Source: Thermosynechococcus sp. (GTDB lineage Bacteria > Cyanobacteriota > Cyanobacteriia > Thermosynechococcales > Thermosynechococcaceae). From it: a DNA stretch of 64,000 bases. Below, piece after piece: positions 56,747 through 64,000 of the stretch (positions are counted from its first letter, which is position 1; every line of letters starts with the position of its first letter). The stretch lies in assembly GCF_025999095.1 (NCBI RefSeq), contig NZ_AP024678.1:186001-250000 (forward strand), in the 5' to 3' direction. A program made the position numbers and the translations under genes. A model generated the notes under the pieces. That model saw only the letters and a program-made list of their open reading frames with translations. It had not been told where the DNA came from and ran no database searches.

Positions 56747-57055
56747 TTATGCCCTCCTGAACCCACTGGCTGCTTCCTCAAAGGCCTTGCTCAACTCCTC
56801 CCCCGCGTCTTGAAACCCCGCTTTGATGGACTCCCAAGTATCATCTCCCCCTGCTTTGAGGGCAGCCAATTATTGAGTGACTTTATTGCGTTTGGCCTTC
56901 AAGGCTTCAATTTTGGCTTCAATATCTACTTTGACATCTTCACCAGCGCTGCCCTTGCTTTGGATTGAGTCAAGTTGGGCACCGCGCTGTTGCAGCTTGG
57001 CTTTTATCTCCCCTGGCTCGGTCAAGCGATCGGAGGTACAACCATCCTCCCGTTT
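56747..57055 (-). pseudogene. Remnant of a small coiled-coil protein gene
   Basis: On the minus strand the frame ending at TAA (56747-56749) encodes Lys/Glu/Ala heptad-like sequence: KVDIEAKIEALKAKRNKVTQ, an in-frame TAA at 56870-56872, then LAALKAGGDDTWESIKAGF and DAGEELSKAFEEAASGF. A chance frame would not keep a coiled-coil pattern on both sides of the stop. No start codon is found between the upstream stop (57056-57058) and the coiled coil. It looks like a decayed small stress-type or coiled-coil protein widespread in cyanobacteria. Confidence 0.7.
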
Positions 57056-57708
57056 TCAAGATCAATACCTATCATTGCCCAAGAATTGCTAGATGGATAA
57101 CAATGCAACGGTGTCATACTTTCGTAGAATGAGGTCAAGGCAGTGGGGATATTTTGTAAAAGTTGCTTTCATTTCTACACAAAAATAAACTAAAAATCTA
57201 AAGAATAATTAAAAAACACATCTAATCATTTTATTTTGTGTAGTGTGCCCAGGGATACAGTCAAAGAACCAAAGAGTAAATCTATTCTTTCCATTAGATT
57301 CTTTGTATTAGACAGTCAGGGGGATACTCTGCATGAACAACCTGCTTCTAGACTAGGGGCGGGTTATCAGTAAGCCGGTTTCACACTTCCTAGCTTCATT
57401 GACAGCTTTGACTCCCGTATTGAAGTGATGCGCAAGAGGTTGCACCTAAGCCAAAATTTCAGTATTGTCGTGTGGGGAAAAGTATTTTAAGCCTCTAAGG
57501 CAGAGCGTTAGGTCAGCAGCACTTGTATTTTTCAGGGGGAATCGTTAATCATTTCCGAAATTTTCAGGTTTTGGCGGATTTTCTTGTTAACTTGTAAGAG
57601 CAGGCGCTTGACTGAATTCTCATCACTCAATTGTGAATAATCAGTCAATTCACTTGATCTACTAGCTAAATTCATGCAGTAATCATTCAGTGTTTCGAGG
57701 TAAAGAAG
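57056..57708. other. AT-rich upstream region of the globin-GTPase cluster
   Basis: 653 bp without a gene. It includes a 69-bp inverted-repeat element (57175-57243). The 110 bp before the globin start have TTGACT at 57608-57613 and an AT-rich GTGAATAAT further down, but the spacing is too long for a confident promoter call. GAGGTAAAGAAG just before 57709 is the ribosome site. Confidence 0.6.
57175..57243. repeat. 69-bp inverted-repeat element, AT-rich centre
   Basis: CTACACAAAA (57175-57184) is perfectly inverted as TTTTGTGTAG (57234-57243). Pairing can extend inward through AATAAA/TTTAT with one bulge. The centre is about 80 percent A+T. It may be a cruciform-forming regulatory element or a degenerate miniature inverted-repeat element; no transposase is nearby. 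Confidence 0.6.
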
Positions 57709-58263
57709 ATGACAATCGAGCCAATCAATTTTATGGCAACAATGGTACGACGAGTCCAGTTGACCGATGAAGACAAATCGCTGTTAGCTGAAGCTGCCCC
57801 TTGGGGGAAAGAAATTGCTCCGCAAATGGCGGATATTTTTTATGACTATCTAGGCCGTGACGAAGAAATGAACGCTATCCTCAATGCCACGGAGGGGCGA
57901 ATCCATCGTCTGCACCAAACCTTTGTGGACTGGTTTTATGAAATGTTCACAGGAATGGACAGTTGGGGCAAAGCCTATGCTGAGCGACGCTGGAAAATTG
58001 GCCTTGTCCATGTGCGCATTGGAATTGGCCCGCAGCACGTGGTGCCTGCAATGGCGGTTGTCGTGAATGCCGTACGCCAAAAATTAAGGGAAGCCAACAA
58101 ATCCGAAGCCCTCAGTGACGCTCTTGGCAAAATTTGCATGATTGATCTTGCCTTTATTGAGCAGGCCTACTTTGAAGTTTCTTCCCAAGCAGTCCTCAAA
58201 GAAACCGGTTGGACACAGGCACTGTTTCAGCGTCTGATTGCCACGGGTGCGGCTGCTATGTAG
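57709..58263 (+). CDS. Stand-alone protoglobin (globin-sensor domain) protein
   Basis: 184 residues forming only a globin-coupled-sensor type domain. The proximal haem histidine is H101 in IGLVHVRIGIGPQHV. The helix FVDWFYEMFTGMDSW and the preceding IFYDYLGRDEEM match the family. In most bacteria this domain is fused to a methyl-accepting, cyclase or kinase output; here it stands alone. It should bind O2, NO or CO through haem b. First gene of a five-gene set on one strand, so its output is probably passed by protein contact to the Roadblock/GTPase pair. Confidence 0.85.
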   Translation: MTIEPINFMATMVRRVQLTDEDKSLLAEAAPWGKEIAPQMADIFYDYLGRDEEMNAILNATEGRIHRLHQTFVDWFYEMFTGMDSWGKAYAERRWKIGLVHVRIGIGPQHVVPAMAVVVNAVRQKLREANKSEALSDALGKICMIDLAFIEQAYFEVSSQAVLKETGWTQALFQRLIATGAAAM

Positions 58264-58326
58264 GTCTCCCAACAAGGAGAGCTAAGTGTTCAAAATTCTG
58301 CACGAGTATTTAAAGAGGATTCAACC

Positions 58327-58722
58327 ATGCCGATTAACGCTGCAAAACTGGAAGCCACACTGCAAAACTTTGTTGCCAATGCCAGTAATGTCCAAGGGGC
58401 AGCCCTCGTGTCTCCCGATGGTCTGACGCTAGCAGCAGCTCTACCAGGAGGCATGGACGATGAACGGGTGGCGGCAATGTCAGCCGCAATGCTGTCCCTA
58501 GGGGAGCGGATTGGCCGAGAACTGAGTCGTGGCCAAGTGGAACGAATTTTGGTTGAGGGAAGCAATGGCTATGGCATTCTCACTAGTTGTACTGAAGATG
58601 CGGTCTTTCTGGTGCTAGCGGATGCCTCTGCCAAGTTGGGAATTATCAATCTTGAAATTAAAAATGTGTTGGCCGATCTGCAAAACCAACTCACCGATGT
58701 GAGTTCAGCAGTGAATGTTTAA
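58327..58722 (+). CDS. Roadblock/LC7 domain protein (MglB-like)
   Basis: 131 residues, one Roadblock/LC7 domain: VQGAALVSPDGLTLAAALP, then VAAMSAAMLSLGERIG and the late FLVLADASAKLGIINLEI. Roadblock proteins form dimers; MglB is the GTPase-activating partner of the polarity GTPase MglA. It lies 63 bp after the globin gene and 33 bp before the GTPase gene, so it is the likely regulator of that GTPase. Confidence 0.9.
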   Translation: MPINAAKLEATLQNFVANASNVQGAALVSPDGLTLAAALPGGMDDERVAAMSAAMLSLGERIGRELSRGQVERILVEGSNGYGILTSCTEDAVFLVLADASAKLGIINLEIKNVLADLQNQLTDVSSAVNV

Positions 58723-58755
58723 GCCACCCTGACTGGCAAAATCGAGGTGCGACCT

Positions 58756-59322
58756 ATGGAAATTATGCGCATTGTCATTACAGGGCCTGTAGGGGCAGGC
58801 AAGTCCACATTCATCCGCACGATTAGCGAGATTGAACCAGTGGATACGGATCGCAAGGCAACGGATGAAACTGCTGCTTTCAAGGAAAAGACAACGGTGG
58901 CCATGGATTTTGGGCGGCTTCAGTTTGGCCCCAATGTTGCCCTACATCTGTATGGCACCCCTGGCCAAGAACGCTTTGACTTTATGTGGGATATTCTCAT
59001 TCGCAAAGCCCATGCCTTTATCCTGCTGGTGAGTTCTCACCGTCCCCAGGATTTTCGAGCGGCACGGCGGATTTTGGCCTTTATGCGCCATCGCACAAAG
59101 ATTCCGATGCTAGTGGGTCTGAGCCATGCCGATAATCCCAATGCTTGGCCTGCTGAAGAGATCGCGATCGCCCTTGGCTACTTAAGTCCCCATCGTCGCC
59201 CACCGATGCTGCCAGTCAATGCCTTGGAGAGGTCCTCTGTTGCTGCTGCCATGGTGGCACTCATTCAAGCCTATGCCCGTGCCCAGTCCTCGCAATCAAA
59301 CTACAGCGCACTCACCACTTAA
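58756..59322 (+). CDS. MglA-like small GTPase
   Basis: 188 residues from the ATG at 58756 (GTG at 58747 possible). The P-loop is GPVGAGKST at 10-18. Switch I is KTTVAMDFGRL and the G3 motif is GTPGQERF (67-74), with Gly in place of the usual Asp. The G4 motif NKxD is replaced by LSHAD (122-126), so guanine specificity may be relaxed. MglA-type GTPases set the leading cell pole and control gliding and type IV pili; CvnD of Streptomyces is another relative. Paired here with a Roadblock partner. Confidence 0.88.
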   Translation: MEIMRIVITGPVGAGKSTFIRTISEIEPVDTDRKATDETAAFKEKTTVAMDFGRLQFGPNVALHLYGTPGQERFDFMWDILIRKAHAFILLVSSHRPQDFRAARRILAFMRHRTKIPMLVGLSHADNPNAWPAEEIAIALGYLSPHRRPPMLPVNALERSSVAAAMVALIQAYARAQSSQSNYSALTT

Positions 59323-59345
59323 CAATCACTCATTAGGGGGAATGT

Positions 59346-60224
59346 ATGAAAATTACAGGTTATCTATCGGAATTTTCCTTGGGGGAAATTTTTCGTTTTC
59401 TAGAGCAAGGGCAAAAAACAGGCTGCCTCTCGATTAAACCAGTGGAAATGGCAGGGATAATGCCACCCATCCCCCAGGCGCAGGAGTACTATATTTTCTT
59501 TCGCTTAGGTCAGATTGTGGCAGCAACAACAAGCTTAGATCATCAAGGACTGCAACGGCTTATTGAGCAGCGGGGATGGCTCCGTCCCACAACGATCCAA
59601 CGCCTCCTGCCCTTTTGTTCCCTCACGGGTTCCCTTGGCCTCTGCCTAAAAACACAGGGTGCCCTTGAGCCGGAACAGCTGCAGTTATTGTTTAAGCAGC
59701 AGGTACTGACACCGATTCCTCAGCTCTTTAGTCTCAATGAGGGCTGGTTCAAGTTTGATGCCAACCATCCGCTGCCCTTTCATGAAATGACGGGACTCAG
59801 TGCCTCACCGATGGACATTTCCTTAGCGGGTCTACGACTCCTGCGGGATTGGACAGCCTTGATGGATAAGCTGCCCTTGCCCAGTTCAGCGATCGCCAGC
59901 ACAATTCAGGGACAGCCCCCCTACCGTCTAAATCGCCATGAGTGGCAAGTGTGGGAGTACGCCAAAGGCACAATGACACTTCAGGAAATTAGCCATGCTT
60001 TGAACTTACCGATTCTGGAGGTACAGAAAATCTGCTTCCGCTTAATGGTGGTGGGCATTGCCGAGGAGATTGCGGGCATTAGTGCCCCCTCTGCTATTGA
60101 GCCTGAACTGAGTGAAACGACAGAAATCAGCAGCTCCTTTTTGGCGGGACTCCTTACATTCCTAAAAACGAAAACCCATGTGAACGCTTCCTATGGAGCC
60201 AAAGGCAATGATACAACGCTTTGA
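59346..60224 (+). CDS. DUF4388/PATAN domain protein
   Basis: 292 residues. The N-terminus GYLSEFSLGEIFRFLEQGQKTGCLSI and YYIFFRLGQIVAATT are DUF4388, also known as PATAN, a domain found in cyanobacterial phototaxis regulators such as PixG/TaxP1-like CheY proteins. The middle has a second helical unit, and residues about 190-245 look like a winged-helix-like LNRHEWQVWEYAKGTMTLQEI. No receiver domain is present. It may link the GTPase to the pilus or a kinase. The 3' end overlaps the hemerythrin gene. Confidence 0.82.
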   Translation: MKITGYLSEFSLGEIFRFLEQGQKTGCLSIKPVEMAGIMPPIPQAQEYYIFFRLGQIVAATTSLDHQGLQRLIEQRGWLRPTTIQRLLPFCSLTGSLGLCLKTQGALEPEQLQLLFKQQVLTPIPQLFSLNEGWFKFDANHPLPFHEMTGLSASPMDISLAGLRLLRDWTALMDKLPLPSSAIASTIQGQPPYRLNRHEWQVWEYAKGTMTLQEISHALNLPILEVQKICFRLMVVGIAEEIAGISAPSAIEPELSETTEISSSFLAGLLTFLKTKTHVNASYGAKGNDTTL

Positions 60225-60618
60225 ATGGACAGATCGCCTGAGTACTGGCGTGCCAACGCTTGACATTCAGCACAAGGAGCTAGTTGCCGCGATTAATGAT
60301 CTTGCCGATGCCATTGAACAGGGGCGGGGGGCTTCTCGTATTAAACAGCTCATTGTGTTTATGAAATACTACGCTGAGTGGCACTTTGAGAATGAGGAAA
60401 GCTGCGCTGCTAAATACCAGTGCCCCTTAGCAGAGGTCAACCATCGCGCCCATGAACAATTCATCGGGCTCTTTGAGGAGCTTCAGCAGCAGTATCGCCA
60501 CAGTCAAGCGGATGAGTCTGTTGCCGTGATGATTCATGGTAAATTGGCGGATTGGTTGGTCAACCACATCATGAAAATTGATAAGGAAATTGGCCAGCAC
60601 ATCTGTGCCCACCGCTAG
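60193..60618 (+). CDS. Bacteriohemerythrin (diiron O2-binding protein)
   Basis: 141 residues from the ATG at 60193 (60208 also fits). Diiron ligands are H27 (LDIQHKEL), H64 and E68 (WHFENEE), H87 (RAHEQF), H125 and D130 (NHIMKID). The usual HxxxH pair reads N83-H84-R-A-H87, so one expected ligand may be Asn or shifted by one. Hemerythrins bind O2 reversibly and can act as oxygen sensors in chemotaxis. It overlaps the DUF4388 gene by 32 bp, hence it belongs to the same operon. Confidence 0.87.
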   Translation: MEPKAMIQRFEWTDRLSTGVPTLDIQHKELVAAINDLADAIEQGRGASRIKQLIVFMKYYAEWHFENEESCAAKYQCPLAEVNHRAHEQFIGLFEELQQQYRHSQADESVAVMIHGKLADWLVNHIMKIDKEIGQHICAHR

Positions 60619-60629
60619 CCCAAGAATCG

Positions 60630-60869
60630 ATGAGTAAAAAGCACGTCATCGTCAAACCCAATGCACGGCAGTCTTCTGTCTCTATCACCCCTGAAGGTCA
60701 ACTTCTGGTTATGGTGCGTGCCCCTGCCAATGATGGTAAAGCCAATCAGGAACTCATTGCCGTCTTAGCAGAGTATTTTCGCGTACCCAAGTCGCGTATT
60801 CAGTTGGTTAAAGGGTACACCAGTCGCCATAAGGTGATTGAACTGCTGGATGAAGGGCATCTAGACTAA
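60630..60869 (+). CDS. YggU/DUF167 family protein
   Basis: 79 residues. The typical VIVKPNARQSSV, VRAPANDGKANQELIAVLAEYF and RIQLVKGYTSRHKVIEL cover the whole DUF167 fold. The function of the family is not established. It lies 11 bp after the hemerythrin and 28 bp before the aminopeptidase. Confidence 0.88.
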   Translation: MSKKHVIVKPNARQSSVSITPEGQLLVMVRAPANDGKANQELIAVLAEYFRVPKSRIQLVKGYTSRHKVIELLDEGHLD

Positions 60870-60897
60870 TAACAGCGTGCGGCCTGATGATAACTTT

Positions 60898-63489
60898 ATG
60901 ACGTTTGATGTCACTCCTGCAAAATCCTTTGTTCTCAGTGGTGCCCGCCCCCACTACAGTCCCGATCGCCCCGGACGGGTGGAACATATTTTCCTGGATT
61001 TGACGCTGGATTTAGAGGCTCAAACCTGCTGGGGACAGTGCTACATTCACTTGCGCCCCCTCCACTCTCAATTGCGATACCTACGCCTCAATGCCGTGGG
61101 GCAACAGATCAAGGGTGTGACCGTGCAGCACCAACCCCAAACCTTCCACTACGATGGCGAATTCCTGGATATTTCCCTCGATGAGAGCCTAGGGATTAGC
61201 CCCGATCAGGCGCTGCTGATTGCCATTGACTATCGCCTTGAGAAGCCTCAGCGAGGGTTATACTTTGTCCCCACCCACCCACCCCAAGCCTGGACTCAAG
61301 GGGAAGATGAGGACTCCCGCTATTGGTTTCCCTGTTTTGACTATCCTGGTCAACTGGCCACCTCAGAGATCAGAGCACGAGTGCGCCAACCCTTACAGGC
61401 CATTTCCAATGGTGAATTGCGTGCCTGTTATAGCGAGGGGGAGTGGCAAGTCTTTGATTGGTACCAGCCCCAAGTTCACCCCACCTACCTGATGACCTTG
61501 GCAGTGGGGGATTTTGCCGTTTTTGATGATCAGTGGCAGGGCAAGCCCGTCACCTACTACGTTGCTAAAGATCGCGCTGCCGATGCCCTACGCACCTTGG
61601 GCAAAACGCCAAAGATGATTGACTTTTTCAGCCGCATCTATGGCTATCCCTACCCCTACCCGAAATATGCCCAGGTGTGTGTGGCCGATTTTATCTTTGG
61701 CGGCATGGAAAATACCTCGACAACGCTGCTCACCGATCGCTGTCTTTTGGATGAGCGGGCAGCTGCGGAAGATTTTCGCAGTGAAAGCTTAGTTGCCCAT
61801 GAGCTGGCACACCAGTGGTTTGGGGATCTGGTGGTGATCAAGCACTGGTCCCATGCCTGGATTAAGGAGGGCATGGCCTCCTATGCCGAGGTGCTGTGGT
61901 TTGAAGAGGAATATGGCGCTGATTTTGCCGCCTACTACCGTCTTGGGGAGTTGCGCAGCTACCTCAGTGAGGATAGCGATCGCTACCGCCGCCCCATTGT
62001 CACCCACATCTATCGCGAGGCCATTGAACTTTACGATCGCCACCTCTACGAAAAAGGCGCCTGTGTCTATCACATGATCCGCCAAGAACTCGGCGAAGAA
62101 CTATTCTGGAAAGCCATTCAAACCTTTGTCCAGACCTACGCCCATCAAACCGTTGAAACGGTGGATCTCCTGCGGGCCATTGAAAGTGCCACTGGACGCA
62201 ACTTACTTCCCCTCTTTGACCAATACGTGTTTCGCGGCGGTCATCCCGACTTCCATGTCAGCTATCGCTGGGAAGCAGCGGATCAATTGGCGGTTCTCAC
62301 GGTCAAGCAGCAGCAGGTGACCGCAGGCGTTACCCCCCTAGAGCGCAATCTTTTTGATCTGCGGATTCCCATCGGTATCGGTACCGTAGATGAGCAGGGA
62401 CAAGTGTCAGTGAAAATCATGCCGCTGCGCATTCATGAACCAGAGCACACCTTCTATCTACCGCTGCCACAGCAGCCCAGCTTTGTGAGTTTTGATGCCG
62501 GCAACCACACACTAAAGACTGTTACCCTAGAGTACCCCCTGCCAGAGCTGAAAGCGCAACTTCAGGACGACCCCGATGTGCTCGGACGCATTCAAGCCGC
62601 GATTGCCCTTGGTAAAAAAGGCAACCTAGAGGTGGTTCAAGTCCTTGCAGAGGCGCTGAAACGGGAACCCTTCTGGGGGGTTCGCCGCGAAATTGCCAAA
62701 GTCCTAGGCACAATTCAACTGGATCAAAGTTTAGCTGCCCTGAAACTGGCGCTTGCCGATCACCATCCCCATGTGCGCGCCGCAGCAGTGGAGGCCATTG
62801 CAGGATTTAAGTCCGCGAAAGCCTACGAACTCCTCAAGCCCATTGCCAAGCATGGCGACCCCAGTTATAGCGTTGAAGCAGCCGCCCTCAAAGGAATTGG
62901 TGTCATTGCCGCTGCCAAACTGCAACCGAAACCCAAGCCCGCAAAGGTGCTGAAACGACTGCGCAAAGCCTTAGAAACGCGCCAAGGCTGGAACGAGGTG
63001 GTTCGCTGTGGGGCGATCGCTGGTGTGGGGCAACTTAAGAATTTGCCTGAAGCGGTGAATTTAGTTCTCGACTATACTGCTGCCGATGTCCCGCAACCGT
63101 TGCGTTTAGCGGCCATTCGTACCCTTGGCACGATTGGCGATCGCCACCATCCCCAACTGCAGCTAATTCTGGAACGGCTAGAGCAACTGAGCCATGAGAC
63201 CTTCTTCTTTACCCAGATGGCCGTTGTGGAGGCCCTGAGTCAAATTGACCATCCACGGGTTTTGGGTATCCTGCAACAGGTGGGCGATCGCACCACCGAT
63301 GGCCGCATCAAGCGATTCGTGGATGAAAGCATTGCCAAGGTGCAAAAAGCCATTGGCAGTGATGATCGTCTCAAGACTCTAGAGACCACCCTCAGCGAAT
63401 TGCAAAAGGAAAATCAAACCCTGAAAAGCCGCCTTGAAGAATTGGAGGCACGAACTAAGGCTACCAATCCGGAATCAGCCCCCAGTTAG
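60898..63489 (+). CDS. M1 family aminopeptidase with C-terminal HEAT repeats
   Basis: 863 residues from the ATG at 60898; a GTG at 60877 would add seven residues. The substrate loop is GGMEN at 268-272, and the zinc site is HELAH with H301 and H305 plus E324. After a beta-sandwich (about 460-560) come HEAT repeats (RREIAKVLGTIQLDQSLAAL, VRAAAVEAIAGFKSAKAYELL) in place of the usual ERAP1-like C-terminus. The end is a charged coiled coil (TLSELQKENQTLKSRLEELEA). It trims N-terminal residues from peptides, in the cytosol. Confidence 0.92.
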   Translation: MTFDVTPAKSFVLSGARPHYSPDRPGRVEHIFLDLTLDLEAQTCWGQCYIHLRPLHSQLRYLRLNAVGQQIKGVTVQHQPQTFHYDGEFLDISLDESLGISPDQALLIAIDYRLEKPQRGLYFVPTHPPQAWTQGEDEDSRYWFPCFDYPGQLATSEIRARVRQPLQAISNGELRACYSEGEWQVFDWYQPQVHPTYLMTLAVGDFAVFDDQWQGKPVTYYVAKDRAADALRTLGKTPKMIDFFSRIYGYPYPYPKYAQVCVADFIFGGMENTSTTLLTDRCLLDERAAAEDFRSESLVAHELAHQWFGDLVVIKHWSHAWIKEGMASYAEVLWFEEEYGADFAAYYRLGELRSYLSEDSDRYRRPIVTHIYREAIELYDRHLYEKGACVYHMIRQELGEELFWKAIQTFVQTYAHQTVETVDLLRAIESATGRNLLPLFDQYVFRGGHPDFHVSYRWEAADQLAVLTVKQQQVTAGVTPLERNLFDLRIPIGIGTVDEQGQVSVKIMPLRIHEPEHTFYLPLPQQPSFVSFDAGNHTLKTVTLEYPLPELKAQLQDDPDVLGRIQAAIALGKKGNLEVVQVLAEALKREPFWGVRREIAKVLGTIQLDQSLAALKLALADHHPHVRAAAVEAIAGFKSAKAYELLKPIAKHGDPSYSVEAAALKGIGVIAAAKLQPKPKPAKVLKRLRKALETRQGWNEVVRCGAIAGVGQLKNLPEAVNLVLDYTAADVPQPLRLAAIRTLGTIGDRHHPQLQLILERLEQLSHETFFFTQMAVVEALSQIDHPRVLGILQQVGDRTTDGRIKRFVDESIAKVQKAIGSDDRLKTLETTLSELQKENQTLKSRLEELEARTKATNPESAPS

Positions 63490-63502
63490 GGCTGTAGCAT
63501 AG

Positions 63503-64000
<498 letters not shown>

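Overview
The window comes from a thermophilic, Thermosynechococcus-type unicellular cyanobacterium (close to T. elongatus / vestitus / vulcanus). The evidence is a complete phycocyanin operon of the order cpcB-cpcA-cpcC-cpcD-cpcE-cpcF followed by three rod-core linker genes (cpcG1, cpcG2, cpcG4), a psbZ gene, many cyanobacteria-only families (DUF1823, DUF1997, DUF3177, Tab2, CAAD, D27-like, short NusA), an NtcA-type box before an ammonium transporter gene, and the palindrome GCGATCGC (HIP1) scattered throughout. I see no prophage, insertion sequence or CRISPR array. The species name is inference from gene content.

Layout. 1-4391 is the 3' part of a giant surface-protein gene built from twelve near-identical units of 318-330 bp, followed by an OmpR-type regulator and a CHASE3 histidine kinase (4498-6581). 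6687-15360 holds a secreted protein, a KDPG-aldolase homologue, a cellulose-synthase-like glycosyltransferase and the minus-strand set rimP-nusA-ylxR-bioA. 15517-17791 is a two-gene arsenate-detoxification unit (ArsJ transporter plus its GAPDH). 17879-20575 has a D27-like protein, a membrane protein and an orphan DNA methyltransferase. 21336-28218 is a plus-strand run: thiE fusion, methyltransferase, ygfZ, Nif11-like protein, yvcK, DUF3177, methyltransferase and a 2'-5' RNA ligase-like protein. A PadR regulator and a family 4 uracil-DNA glycosylase precede the cpc operon (30101-36286), which ends at a clear intrinsic terminator.

36422-48919 carries an M23 peptidase, psbZ, an rRNA/tRNA methylase-amidotransferase pair, a CAAD membrane protein, an ATP-grasp protein with a small cysteine-rich partner, ffh, a GH57 branching enzyme, tRNA-Phe with a BtuF-like protein, phosphoglucomutase and an SbcD-like phosphoesterase. 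48920-49664 has no large gene but contains a promoter and terminator about 60 bp apart (candidate small RNA) and a possible 31-codon gene. 49665-56714 contains a metallo-hydrolase, a lipase-like protein, trmB, a decayed short-chain dehydrogenase, the ammonium transporter with its NtcA site, a Tab2 homologue, dapB and a cupin.

The most interesting stretch is 57709-60618: five closely spaced same-strand genes encoding a stand-alone protoglobin, a Roadblock (MglB-like) protein, an MglA-like small GTPase, a DUF4388/PATAN protein and a bacteriohemerythrin. A haem protein and a diiron protein bracket a GTPase switch, which suggests an oxygen- or NO-responsive polarity or motility module; the function is inference. 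The window closes with a YggU protein, an M1 aminopeptidase with C-terminal HEAT repeats and the 5' part of trpS.
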